Origin: Bedellia somnulentella
Taxonomy: Eukaryota; Arthropoda; Insecta; Lepidoptera; Bedelliidae
DNA: 64,000 nucleotides
Assembly (NCBI GenBank): GCA_963576735.1
Contig: OY755178.1
Location: 248,001 to 312,000, forward strand
Reading direction: 5' to 3'
Positions 32,501 to 39,365 of the stretch are shown here, one piece after another (within the stretch, counting starts at the first letter, position 1; each line of letters begins with the position of its first letter). The translations under genes were made by a program, and so were the position numbers. The notes under the pieces are model-generated. The model saw nothing but the letters and a program-made list of their open reading frames with translations, searched no databases and was not told where the DNA came from.

Positions 32501-35500
32501 AGGTAGGGGGCGGAACATGTACGGGGGCGGCCGGTACAACACTAGACAGGTAGGGGGCGGAACATGTACGGGGGCGGCCGGTACACCACTAGACAGGTAG
32601 GGGGCGGAACATATACGGGGGCGGCCGGTACAACACTAGACAGGTAGGGGGCGGAACATGTACGGGGGCGGCCGGTACAACACTTGACAGGTAGGGGGCG
32701 GAACATGTACGGGGGCGGCCGGTACAACACTAGACAGGTAGGGGGCGGAACATGTACGGGGGCGGCCGGTACAACACTAGACATGTAGGGGGCGGAACAT
32801 GTACGGGGGCGACCGGTACAACACTAGACAGGTAGGGGGCGGAACATGTACGGGGGCGGCCGGTACAACACTTGACAGGTAGGGGGCGGAACATGTACGG
32901 GGGCGGCCGGTACAACACTAGACAGGTAGGGGGCGGAACATGTACGGGGGCGGCCGGTACAACACTAGACATGTAGGGGGCGGAACATGTACGGGGGCGG
33001 CCGGTACAACACTAGACATGTAGGGGGCGGAACATGTACGGGGGCGACCGGTACAACACTAGACAGGTAGGGGGCGGAACATGTACGGGGGCGGCCGGTT
33101 ACAAGTACAAGGGGTAGGCGCTGTTTTAAGAAGAAAGAATTAATAGTAAAAAATAATTACAGCAATACAAGTAATTAACATATTATTGAAATGTTTTTTT
33201 CAAGAAATTGAAAACCTTATGTGGGATTATTACTAATGTACTAAATCTTTCTTTTTATTGTTGTATAAAAGCTAAACTTGACATTAAATTATTATTGAAA
33301 TTATAACAATGTAATATTTACACATTTATCATGGTTGTTAACCACGTGTACCTTCTCTGGAAACTAGATGGCGCTTGCCATGTGAGTTCAGGAGTATTGG
33401 TACCTCTGCCAACCCCTTCGGGGATAAAACGGCGTGAACGTTATGTTAAACGGCGTGAACGTTATGTTATGTATTTACACGCCGACAGGTAGAACAATTG
33501 TAAAAAAAAACCTACCACCGCATTTACTCTTGTGTCTAGTAAATAAACGCTTTTAATATGTTTTTATTTTTTAAAGAAAAAAAAATTTCGTCACTATCGT
33601 ACACTAAGGTGTTAAGAAACAAAGGAAAGAAGAATTTCGCATCAGTAGTTACTTGACACTATAGCTTATTTGTCAGAGCTGCCGGGGCGTTGACTGGGAG
33701 GTCGCGGGTTCGAGTCCTGCTGTAGTCGAGATTTTTTTCTTTCCTTAAGGGCCTCCCCGCATTTTGCAGCTATTGCGCTCACTCTTACGTCAAATTTACT
33801 GAGAGTGACAGGGACGGAAAAAACGCGCGCGCAGTATAAATGTAGTTTATTTAGTTTTATTGAATAACTATAATGTTTAAATGAAAAGTGAAACATCAAA
33901 GTTACAGATCTTAAAGCTACGCGTATATAGACACATAATGAGTTCACATGTATGTTATGCCAGTGGAGCCTATACGGTTTTTATGAAAACAAAGCATGTT
34001 CCAATTCAATTTTTTTTCATCATATTTTTTAACAAATTATTAAAATGTTAAACATCAAGTTTTAACACCATGAACTAATCACCAACATATATTTTATTCA
34101 TGTCATATCAATATCATCAAATCAGACTTTATAGAATTTCCAAACAATCAATATCAACCTATTTTTCCGGGGACGTCCTTAATTGATTACTAATTCAAAT
34201 ATTGCCAAATCGGTTCTGGCTCAGCATATGTAGGTACCTCAGCCGCGTATCTCGCAGGACAAGTCAGCTGTTACCCGCTGTTTTTCAGCCAGTACCACTT
34301 AGCCAGACAACATTAAAAACTTTATACTCTATGTAGCGTAAATATTTTTTTAATGCTGAAATTAAAAGGAGGTTGTAAAAAAATCAAGTATTATGCGTCC
34401 CGCATTTTGCTGAAGTCAGTATTCAATGGACTCAATTTGACTTTTTTGTCTTACGAAAGGTTCATTGCCATTATTTCATGTCCTGTGTAAATGTGAAATT
34501 ATCCTGTGAAAGACAAATACATGCTTTTATTTTTTTATTATTATTAATTCAATAGTAGGCTGTGTAGTGCCGGCTTAGAATGTCGCTACCCCTTTCTACC
34601 CACGGGTGTCGTAAGAGGCGACTAACGGTATTGGGGCTTGTTATTGGATTTTTGGGCGATGCAGTTGGAGACCCATCACCAAAAACCTTTATTTTACCAT
34701 CTTTTCCTCTCTCAACTTTCAAAAGTGGCTGAGGAATTTATAATTCCTTAGCTCTGACTACCCCTTCTAGGGAAATATAGCCGTCAGTATATGTAAGTAT
34801 GTATGTAGCTGATGTTGGTTCCATATTTATTCTCCAAAAGAGAGCAATAAGAGCTATATACAATTTGAGATCCCGAGATTCCCTGAGGGAATTGTTTAAA
34901 ACAATAAATATAATGACACTGCCATGTCAATATATTTATGAAAATATTATGTATGTAAGAAAGAATCAGGCCTCTTTTGTGAAAAATTGTGACAGACATA
35001 TTCGAAACCTGAGAGACAACAATAAAATATCAGTACCAAAATACAGATTGTCAAAAGTAAATACATCTTTCATGGGGTTATGCGTAAAAATGTATAATAA
35101 AATACCTGAGGACATTTTAAATTTAACAGAAACAAAATTCAAAGCAGCAGTTAAAAGAAATCTTAGTTCAAAAGCCTATTACAATGTCAATGATTACATT
35201 AATGATGAAGTGGCTTGGTGTCATCAGGGCTCTGTGCAGGATGTTTCCGGGCTAACACCAAAATTGTAATGGACGTTAAAAAAAGATGTGTGTTGACGAG
35301 TTTCTTACGGGTTCTTCTCTCAACAAAACACCTTCCGAATCCGAAGTAAACTTAGTATTAAGTTAAAATTTGACGTTCAAAAAACAAAGATTTATCTTTT
35401 TATTTTGAAATAAATGATTATTTTTTATTTTATTTTTATGTTAATTGTATTTATTAACTACATCTAATCCACTTTAACATCCGCAGGCCGTACAAGTGGC

Positions 35501-38500
35501 TCGAAAATACGGTTGCTCAGTAGCTATATTCGCGGCCGCATGGAGTTACGAGGCGGCCACACGTGGTTTCCACGAGTCGGTACGTGGCTGCCACGCGGTG
35601 CTCCGTGACCGAGCGTTATGGGATAGCTTGTGGTTGTTACTATACACGCATCTGCCAGCTAAGCTGCCCTTTGCCACTAGTTTCTGTCGGGGACAAGGGT
35701 TGAAGAAGAGGATGTATGGACAGGTATGGAAATTTCAGAGTGGATAATCGATCTTTATTAAACTCTTCAATTATATAGGAAGAGGAACAAAATAGTGAGA
35801 AACAATGGGATGATTCGCATTTTCGAAATATTCCAACCTGTTGATGGAAAACAATCAATTGGTCAGATAACACTAATAAATTGACATCGGGGTTCTGGAA
35901 AATAAGTATCGCAGCGTGGATATGATACTCTTCGTTCATCTTCAAAATAGTCTTCTATGCCTAACCTAAATTCTCTTAAACAGTAATATATACAATATGC
36001 ATTGTCTTTAACACACTTGGCCCTTTAATTCCCCTGCAAATACGTTGTTTTTTAAAATAACCCATAATTCAACAAATTGCAGGAAATCAGCACCTCCCCA
36101 TGGTACAACCTAAGCTTGATGCAATACCAGCCCAATTCCAACCACGGCCCACAAGGATACATGCTCACACACATGCTAGACATTCTCAGAACTTCCACTC
36201 AAGAAGTATTTCGACACCAATCAGGAACCATTTACTACAGAAAACACTTCTACAAACAACGACTGAACTCCCAAATATCTCTAACAACAGATATTAACGA
36301 AGAACTTCTACCGATATCTCATAAAGAAGACTTAAGTGCTGATGCAGAATTAAATCTAACATCTGTAGCGACTGTGACTTCAAAGTTAAAAGTGAAGCCA
36401 GGAACAGATATTAAGACTATAGCTCTAGCAGCAGTCCCAGGGGAGTTAGAATGTCTAGAATATTACACACAAGATAGTTTCAATGGCGGCGGATGCTTGA
36501 AAGTCAATTCTACGGACGAAATCTGCCTTCAAGCAAGAAAAATCAAATTGCTTTACTGCGATTTTCATATAGAAAATGAACTGATAGTGTGTCTTGTCAC
36601 GAAGAAAATAGGATCAAAACCGTTTTTGTTAGAATTAGAATGTGTGACAGAGAGAGGATTAAATAGTATTATAGTGCTATCCGAGTGTCCAGATTATATG
36701 GGGGTATTAGAGGAATGCCGTAATAGGGTTTCGCCAATGAAATATACGTCTATAGAGTTTCGGGAGCTGAGGAGATACCTGTTGAAGCATGAACCGGGTT
36801 TTTATGTTCCTGTGGATAATATCGCTGGCTGGAATGTCAAGTGAGTATTTATATTGTTTTATATACAGCTTGCTCTACAACCACGGAGCGGACGAGCAAC
36901 TAAATTTGAAAACGCTTAAAAAAAGGGCCTAACCCAACGCAAACCCATTCAAAGTATTACTTTCTTAGTTCGCTCGATAGAGTTACCCATATTATATACT
37001 CACGGCCATAACTCCGAAAAAAGGTATATAATAAATAAATAAATAAATGATAATAAAATATATACGATTACAGATACTACTGCGTGCGAGGTGGCTGTCA
37101 CGTGACGGCGCTGCGATGTGCGGGAGCCGCGCTGCTTGGTCACGTGGGACTCGCCGACCGGAAAGACAAGACTGCTGAATATAACGATGTATGTGTTTCC
37201 TTACTTATCTATATATACATATACATATACTCACGGCTATAAATCACTAAAAGGGGTAGCCAGAGCTAAGGAACTAGAAGATCCTCAGCCACTTTTGGAA
37301 AGTTGAATGGGGAAAAGATGGTGTGAAATAAAGGTTGTTGGTCATGGGCATCGCCCAAAAATCCCTTAAAAGCCCCAACACTGTTAGTCGCCTCCTACGT
37401 ACACCCACCAGCAGAAATAGGGTAGTGTTATTTTAAGCCGACACTACACAGCATCTCATCTATACACGTTAAGAAAAACCTTTTTGTCCTAATTTTTATG
37501 GAAATTTCGCTCACGTAGGAGGATGATTTTCGCACACTAACCTAGTACTGGTTGGCAGAAATTGACTACTTCGTGGAAGTAGATGATCGGTACTAGGTTC
37601 TGGATTGCCGTTAAGATACAGGTTGATCTCAGTTATATGGGAAACTTTGAACATAATAATATTTTACTTCAAGGCTAATATTGATAAATTAAGCAACATA
37701 TGATTTTAGAAAAGATACAGTATAGGTTTAAATCTTTTTGTTCATGAAAACCTCATGTGGGGATTATTACTAATAAATAAAGGAAAGAAAAAAAGAAGAA
37801 TTTCGACACAGGCGGGAATTGAACCCGCGACCTCGGGTATACGCCCCCGTCGTTCTGCCAATTGAACTACCGTGTCAATGGCTGCCAGCGCATTTCCGCC
37901 TGTGTCGAAATTTTTCTTTCCTTTATTTATTAATTAGTAATAATCCCCACATGAGGTTTTCATGAACAAAAAGATTTAAATTATGTGATAGTTAGGCGTT
38001 TTCAACATTTGCATTCTATCTGAAAAGGTAGACAAGTGGTCTTCCGAATTAGTAAAAAATTCGGAGGTAGGAAACGCAAACACTACTTAAACGTGTAAAA
38101 AGAAATAAAGGATAGAAGAATTTCGCGCTGGCAGCCATTGACACGGTAGCTCAATGGCAAAGCGACGGGGGCGTATACCCGAGGTCGCGGGTTCGATTCC
38201 CGCCTGTGTCGAAATTTTTCTTTCCTTTATTTATTAGTAATACAGTATACAGCAACCGTGATAGCCCAGTGGGTAGAACACTCGGTTATCGTGCAAACGA
38301 CTAGTGTTCGAATCCTGGGTCGGGCCTACACCAATTTGTCTTTTCTAAAGACATATGTGTGGTTAATTTATCATGGTTGTTAACGGTGAGGGAAAACATC
38401 GTGAGGAAACCCACATGGCTGAGTTGTACTTAGTCATGTGACAGTGTATTCGTACAAAACGGCGATAGGCCTGCCCCCTATCACGTGAGTACACTGTCCA

Positions 38501-39313
38501 TGCAAAACGTGGGTACTCTGAACACCAGGTGACAAAGTCACGCGATGTTCAGAAGTATTAGTACCTCTGCCAACCCCTTCGGGGATATTCGGCGTGAACG
38601 TTTATGTTTATGTTATATGTTATGTTATGTAATACAGTATAGATCCCGTTCGGAATTCGAACCATGCCTCTTATAACCTTAAGGTAGTGCTCTTTTTACT
38701 GGGTCATAAACGTTTTTTTTTATGTTTTTCGCGTTAATGGCTGAATTTTAGGTTCGATTCTACACCGAATAGAGTGATTTGGCCGTAGTACACGCTGTTT
38801 TAATATGGGTTGAATAGAATAGAATAGAATAGAAAGCTCTTTATTGCACATCAAATATGGAAAAACAATTACAAATACACAGAATGAATTAACAAAAGTA
38901 CAATTGGCGGTCTTATCACTAAAAGGGTTGATTAAACTAATGGTGACTACTGTCAGACTGACGGCTTATTGTGATCCCTACAGCCGTCTATAATATACGT
39001 TGTTTATGTCTTATTATCCCTTATCTTCATCTAACCCCCAAGAGTATCTATACACATTATATATAGTTATCTGTATATTTATTTATCACCTTTATTTCAC
39101 CATCTTTTCCACTCGCAACTTCTGGCAGTGGCTGAGAAAATTCCAATTTCCTAGCTCTGGCTACCGCTTCAAGGGATTTATAACCGTGAGTATATATATC
39201 TATGTATGTTATCTGTATATGCCTACTGATGCACAAACGTTAATTTTCAGGTGGACGGTAATGAAGAGGTGCTATCCCGAATCCCTGCCGACTACAATGA
39301 TTTGGACATATAG
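20198..39313 (+). CDS. ENGASE: Cytosolic endo-beta-N-acetylglucosaminidase (9 exons)
   Basis: The exons are 20198-20505, 20995-21143, 24510-24658, 30182-30330, 32196-32361, 35487-35723, 36083-36840, 37074-37188 and 39251-39313. All junctions have GT/AG and keep phase, giving 697 codons. This is a GH85 glycosidase that cleaves the chitobiose core of free or misfolded-glycoprotein N-glycans in the cytosol. No signal peptide is present. Core motifs: Tyr-Phe-Ser-His-His (127-131), Ile-Pro-Pro-Leu-Gly-Trp (135-140), the catalytic Asn198-Ile-Glu200, Trp-Tyr-Asp-Ser (231-234) and Phe-Thr-Asn-Tyr-x-Trp in exon 5. The C-terminal half is the less conserved beta-rich part. Length is close to the human protein. 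Introns 2-5 hold LINEs and an exon-derived minisatellite. Confidence 0.95.
20531..20612 (+). repeat. Repeat A fragment (5' part)
   Basis: It runs from ggctgtgtagtgtcag to cattttggggctt, the first third of the family. It lies 25 bp after the ENGase exon 1 donor. Confidence 0.7.
20995..21143 (+). CDS. ENGASE: ENGase coding exon 2 (GH85 start)
   Basis: Acceptor TTTCCAG precedes it. It encodes residues 103-152 with the Phe-Tyr-Asn-Trp-Ala-Gly-Ile-Asp and Tyr-Phe-Ser-His strand motifs. The donor ATTG|GTAAAT is followed after only about 20-35 bp by the 3' end of a reversed LINE. Confidence 0.93.
21545..23632 (-). CDS. LINE reverse transcriptase (no RNase H)
   Basis: The open frame has 695 codons. 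Motifs: Tyr-Arg-Pro-Ile-Ser near 22850, Asp-Leu-Thr-Lys-Ala-Phe-Asp, Gly-Val-Pro-Gln-Gly-Ser-Ile-Leu-Gly-Pro near 22470, and Phe-Ala-Asp-Asp near 22375. The C-terminal region has Tyr-Gly-Ile-Leu-Leu-Trp-Gly and Leu-Gln-Lys-Arg-Ala-Ile-Arg. The true protein began upstream with the endonuclease; the ATG at 23632 is internal. Confidence 0.85.
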   Translation of the reverse strand: MRSSETLENCLSFINELKTEFNKIFKTKVILCNTKCSFAEWATAGIRISRDHLYNIYREKSYNFNQDFIIYVRNYSKIFKKVCGEAKFRCIKHKIKNSSNKSKTVWKIINSETGKLKSPHDLNLLLDNELIQSRSQIADIFENHFINTPTQTTEKLNSCPQKALELLEQNVTKTTAQFSFKYVDSYDIIKNFKTINLKKTEDITGMSVFVINRIINIIAPHLTILFNKCIDIGEFPDCMKLSRLIPLHKSGDSQDFTNYRPISILPVLSKVFEKIMSNQMLSYFNKNNIFHDEQYGFTKGRSTVDAGVSLMKHIFNSWENSRDALGIFCDLTKAFDCVKKEIALTKLKYYGFDEQALKLMASYLDKRTLKVDINGTTSKGSEIEMGVPQGSILGPLLFLIYINDLPFMVQKYSEIVMFADDTSLIFNVARSSTSLDDVNKAISLVLHWFTVNNLVLNAKKTKCIKFTLPNVRQVDANIVIDSEKVELVKETKFLGIIIDSKLQWGPHILTLSKRLSSAAYAVRKIREIADIETARIVYFSYFHSIMSYGILLWGKAADVHKVFVLQKRAIRSIYMLRSRYSLREKFKDIGILTVPCQYIFENLMYAKKNIGQFSKVSDRHTVNTRNKEKLNVPKWRLNKVSNSFMGLSLKMFNKLPSDILELPVASFKKAIKAMLIKKSYYSVQDFLNDKDPTRT
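23689..24039 (-). pseudogene. LINE endonuclease C-terminal half
   Basis: It encodes Val-Val-Cys-Gly-Asp-Phe-Asn-Val-Asp, Cys-Leu-Asp-Asn-Ile-Phe and Ser-Asp-His-Lys-Gly, the last catalytic motifs of an AP endonuclease. The N-terminal half is missing and the link to the polymerase is frameshifted. Confidence 0.75.
24046..24120 (-). repeat. Repeat A fragment
   Basis: It has tgctcacggctataaa, gaattagaaattc and ttttggaagtt, matching the tail half of repeat A in reverse, at the end of the reversed LINE. Confidence 0.55.
24510..24658 (+). CDS. ENGASE: ENGase coding exon 3 (catalytic Asn-Ile-Glu)
   Basis: Acceptor TTTACAG. It completes Gly153 and runs to Gln202, carrying Phe-Asp-Gly-Trp-Leu-Leu-Asn-Ile-Glu-Asn, in which Asn198 and Glu200 are the substrate-assisted catalytic pair. 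The donor CAG|GTTCGA is less typical. Confidence 0.92.
25008..25261 (-). mobile_element. RTE-type LINE C-terminal relic
   Basis: The minus strand encodes Met-Asn-Val-Arg-Glu-Ala-Arg-Glu and Tyr-Trp-Arg-Ser-Ile, like the RTE C-terminus at 31795 and 59756. The intact LINE at 25270 is inserted at its edge. Confidence 0.5.
25435..26694 (+). CDS. LINE ORF1: RNA-binding protein, zinc knuckles
   Basis: This is a 419-residue protein. It has a Ser/Thr-rich start, a central Gln/Lys-rich helix with coiled-coil character (about 95-145), a middle nucleic-acid-binding region, then CCHC knuckles near the C-terminus: Cys-Phe-Lys-Cys ... His ... Cys, Cys-Gly-His-Cys ... His ... Cys, and a third Cys-Ala-Thr-Cys ... 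His ... Cys. Such proteins coat element RNA. The ATG at 25435 is in a purine context (attattATGG). Confidence 0.88.
   Translation: MEGSPFNRSGLTRRSPPPQCTEDNMDQAPSASSKHQDSSVVSTTDIHYWMDTIEACLQKICQVSTEGKLNSDQKLCISNLCRKIGNGTGQMAVHYQSAKQHLLLAQSKIQNLYQKIDVLEQKQGDLETIQDLKQSIRNSLESQTKTNTSFADMVKKGPNDFVKPQNLASITIFPKDKQKSSDETKSLVQKIICPEEMKLQVRGLRKTKNGGVIISTESQQDIEKIKSSNKLCSNDLTLEESNQRRPRIVVIGVPTNLSEKEVFQCLYEQNLADKYPDSTFDKFLSSIKLSHKGGKKQGKYCHYIIEVPAGIRKCLMNQARIFVNWTSCKIRDFTLVTRCFKCQQYGHSAKFCREADQVCGHCGETGHSIKECIKKSQEPTCATCKRFKKTSNHPTGDPECPARKNAELRYINSINYEGA
26808..29744 (+). CDS. LINE ORF2: endonuclease and reverse transcriptase
   Basis: This is a 978-residue protein. The endonuclease is complete: Thr-Gln-Asn-Ile-Arg-Ser near residue 39, Glu-Cys-Trp near 71, Gly-Asp-Leu-Asn-Ile-Asp near 172, Ser-Cys-Leu-Asp-His and Thr-Asp-His-Arg-Ala. 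Reverse transcriptase: Tyr-Arg-Pro-Ile-Ser, Asp-Leu-Lys-Lys-Ala-Phe-Asp, Gly-Val-Pro-Gln-Gly-Ser-Ile-Leu-Gly-Pro and Tyr-Ala-Asp-Asp (near 28878). It is separated from ORF1 by 113 bases. No stop or frameshift interrupts it. Confidence 0.9.
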   Translation: MTHQIIYDLDNIKFGESRSCDVELCSQLICNEKGTLKILTQNIRSIHKNFDDFLILLTRFNVPLDIIILTECWLQNRAHTSSLPTLTGYKLHSSTKLHNQNDGIIIYVRDTLNFTIEEICVNESNCLGLISKDLVILSFYRSPSFRKLDNFLQSLNSILHAFASTKNIVLTGDLNIDIITESNDSSIQEYLNICAFHGISPAHTFPTHNSGSCLDHIMIKTNYLTHTFVTNSTITDHRAVLLTLNLKLTHNKCRRSYSSVNMQNVRRDLIQIDFSTVCNNTDVNFSMNYVTNCVQNAIAKNTSTFRQSRKYQIIKPWITPGLIRCIKHRDKLHKRYMLEPTNNTITLIYKRYRNFCNKILKNVKCEYEKKELQSAGSNNKLIWNFIKKKTCTTKHNDFPNELFKLRSTPTQSAEFINNFFINIGKNLSEQANFEKYYQANSKHPSRLKSFVMIDPDVSEVEGIINNLKSNSAPGWDNISCKVLKFCKDILAPPLTLIFQNCLSQGIFPESLKKAVVIPIYKSGDKNQPNNYRPISLLPTFSKILEKIMNSRLIKYLDEISFLSSCQFGFRKKLSTDDAVHCLTNEIVQNLDKGMHVIGIFLDLKKAFDTISIPILLQKLENIGIRDTQLKLFESYLSNRLQCLKIGDNYSTFLKNHPFGVPQGSILGPSLFLIYINELCNLQLNNGTIVSYADDTALLFSAKTIDEAYKFAQSGFSIVNDWLFNNFLSLNTDKTMYMIFARNTSTPLLNNTPLYAHHRTCTDSAPCLCSTISKAMNIKYLGITLDVTLTFKVHINALCNRIRKLIVIFKKLRHICDYALIKQIYQALGQSLLTYCIKSWGGAGITTMLKLERAQRALLKVATARPFYFPTTELYKQCKVLTVRQLFILFTVLKQHASLYFNPDTLNRRRKDIVCLNTYSAKFSITNRFFIFLGPYLYNKINRLLELYNSNNFECKKKLQSWLLNLTYTESEELLNIIS
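30182..30330 (+). CDS. ENGASE: ENGase coding exon 4
   Basis: Acceptor CTATTTAG. It encodes residues 203-251 with Leu-Leu-Trp-Tyr-Asp-Ser-Val. The donor is AATGA|GTATGG, phase 2. A tRNA-like SINE head starts about 15 bp into the next intron. Confidence 0.88.
30345..30445 (-). mobile_element. tRNA-like SINE head
   Basis: In reverse it reads an A-box-like tagttagctagatg and a perfect B-box-like ggttcgaatc at 30381-30390. It starts about 15 bp after the ENGase exon 4 donor. Confidence 0.55.
31600..31639. repeat. Perfect 17-bp-stem hairpin
   Basis: The arm gattgtggcaaactgtc at 31600-31616 is repeated as its exact complement at 31623-31639 around actttg. It lies in ENGase intron 4. It may be a tiny MITE or foldback remnant. 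Confidence 0.85.
31795..31960 (+). mobile_element. RTE-type LINE 3' end
   Basis: It encodes Lys-Ala-Gly ... Ser-Met-Lys ... Val-Asn-Glu-Ala-Lys-Glu-Asp-Cys-Gln-Asp-Arg-Thr-Lys, then Arg-Ser-Ile-Val-Ser-Ala-Tyr-Pro-Asn. It ends in ggcgtgagtatatgtatgta. This tail is shared with repeat A. Confidence 0.75.
32196..32361 (+). CDS. ENGASE: ENGase coding exon 5, source of minisatellite
   Basis: Acceptor TTGTTTCAG. It encodes Cys-Asp-Gly-Ile-Phe-Thr-Asn-Tyr-Ser-Trp and ends Gly-Gly-Gly-Arg-Tyr-Asn-Thr-Arg-Gln307 at the donor CAG|GTAGGG. The last ~46 exon bases plus the donor are the founder unit of the tandem array that follows. Only this first donor keeps the frame into exon 6. Confidence 0.9.
32315..33100 (+). 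repeat. 47-bp minisatellite derived from ENGase exon 5
   Basis: Seventeen head-to-tail copies are present, the first being the exon 5 end itself and the last partial. The period is 47 bp and units differ at a handful of diagnostic sites. Each unit contains the exon end (Asn-Met-Tyr-Gly codons and Tyr-Asn-Thr-Arg-Gln codons) followed by GTAGGG, so the intron repeats the 5' splice site about sixteen times. Forward translation past the first donor meets TAG at 32410-32412. Variants recur every four units (188 bp), showing block duplication. Confidence 0.95.
33323..33475 (+). mobile_element. SINE C fragment
   Basis: It has tttatcatggttgttaac, then gtacctctgccaaccccttc and gggataaaacggcgtgaacg with a ttatg tail. 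The middle is deleted and the last block is duplicated. Confidence 0.75.
33660..33740 (+). mobile_element. tRNA-like SINE fragment
   Basis: It carries ggtcgcgggttcgagtcctgc with a B box, followed by a tttctttcctt pyrimidine tail as in repeat B. The tRNA-like 5' part is degraded. Confidence 0.5.
34559..34804 (+). repeat. Repeat A copy, full length
   Basis: It runs from gctgtgtagtgccggcttag to gccgtcagtatatgtaagta. It belongs to the subtype with tgtcgctacccctttctacc, also seen at 48014 and 42351. A LINE fragment follows directly. Confidence 0.8.
34806..35430 (+). mobile_element. 5'-truncated LINE, C-terminus and 3' UTR
   Basis: The frame to 35269 encodes Leu-Gln-Lys-Arg-Ala-Ile-Arg-Ala-Ile-Tyr and Pro-Cys-Gln-Tyr-Ile-Tyr-Glu-Asn, the same family as 21160-24045. 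The 3' UTR with gggttcttctctcaac matches too. The end is AT-rich, about 50 bp before the ENGase exon 6 acceptor. Confidence 0.8.
35487..35723 (+). CDS. ENGASE: ENGase coding exon 6
   Basis: Acceptor ATCCGCAG, phase 0 at both ends, 79 codons. It encodes Ala-Arg-Lys-Tyr-Gly-Cys-Ser-Val-Ala-Ile-Phe and Leu-Pro-Phe-Ala-Thr-Ser-Phe-Cys, the last strands of the GH85 barrel. A truncated LINE ends about 50 bp upstream of the acceptor. Confidence 0.92.
36083..36840 (+). CDS. ENGASE: ENGase coding exon 7 (C-terminal domain)
   Basis: Acceptor AATTGCAG. This is the largest exon at 758 bp. It starts Glu-Ile-Ser-Thr-Ser-Pro-Trp-Tyr-Asn-Leu-Ser, the conserved step into the beta-rich C-terminal region. The rest is poorly conserved in the family. 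Donor TCAA|GTGAGT. Confidence 0.92.
37074..37188 (+). CDS. ENGASE: ENGase coding exon 8
   Basis: Acceptor GATTACAG. It completes a Lys codon and encodes Tyr-Tyr-Cys-Val-Arg-Gly-Gly through Lys-Thr-Ala-Glu-Tyr-Asn-Asp. Donor GAT|GTATGT, phase 0. Confidence 0.85.
37207..37452 (-). repeat. Repeat A copy, full length
   Basis: It begins 19 bp after the ENGase exon 8 donor with atatacatatactcacggctat and ends acactacacagc. The internal words agtcgcctcctac and atcgcccaaaaatccc are present. Confidence 0.8.
37735..38240. mobile_element. Repeat B inverted pair with tRNA-like modules
   Basis: A minus-oriented unit (37735-37884) faces a plus 3' end (37885-37941), and a nearly full plus unit (37942-38240) follows. 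The tRNA-like part of the plus copy (about 38149-38212) has an A box tagctcaatgg, a B box gggttcgattcc and gtgtcg at its end. It is followed by the pyrimidine tail. All of this lies in ENGase intron 8. Confidence 0.75.
38253..38634 (+). mobile_element. SINE C, near full length
   Basis: The tRNA-derived head has gatagcccagtgggtag (A box) and gtgttcgaatcctggg (B box). The body has aagacatatgtgtggttaat, cggcgataggcctgcc and caccaggtgacaaag, and the end has gggatattcggcgtgaacg with a (ttatg)n tail. The layout matches lepidopteran tRNA SINEs such as the HaSE type. The family name is from memory and tentative. Confidence 0.85.
38811..38960 (-). mobile_element. CR1/L2-like LINE 3' end
   Basis: The minus strand has gcgata-like aagaccgccaattgtac, ttgatgtgcaataaagagc and a (tctat)n tail at 38817-38834. 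It resembles 57040-57226 and the 3' end of the LINE at 11960-15022. Confidence 0.7.
39086..39209 (+). repeat. Repeat A fragment (3' half)
   Basis: It runs from cctttatttcaccatctttt to accgtgagtatatatatcta, about 40 bp upstream of the ENGase exon 9 acceptor. Confidence 0.7.
39251..39313 (+). CDS. ENGASE: ENGase coding exon 9 (stop)
   Basis: Acceptor TTTTCAG. It holds 20 codons and TAG at 39311-39313, ending Tyr-Asn-Asp-Leu-Asp-Ile. A partial repeat A copy lies just upstream in the intron, and a MITE starts 52 bp after the stop. Confidence 0.82.
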   Translation: MDGNEEVLSRIPADYNDLDI

Positions 39314-39365
39314 ACTAGAAATGTATAAGAAAGAAAATTTATTTATTGGCGTAAAAAAAACTATG

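Noticed and set aside
32542..32972. Two overlapping 80-residue minus-strand frames rich in Pro, Tyr and Arg
   Set aside because: They are reverse readings of the 47-bp minisatellite. Their identity and 188-bp offset follow from the block period.
32315..33100. A CRISPR-like array of regularly spaced repeats
   Set aside because: There are no unique spacers; units are contiguous. The host is an animal and the unit is an exon end.
37735..38240. Functional tRNA genes in the repeat B copies
   Set aside because: The anticodon stems mostly carry insertions, U33 is missing, acceptor stems are imperfect, and the same sequence recurs as part of a longer dispersed repeat.
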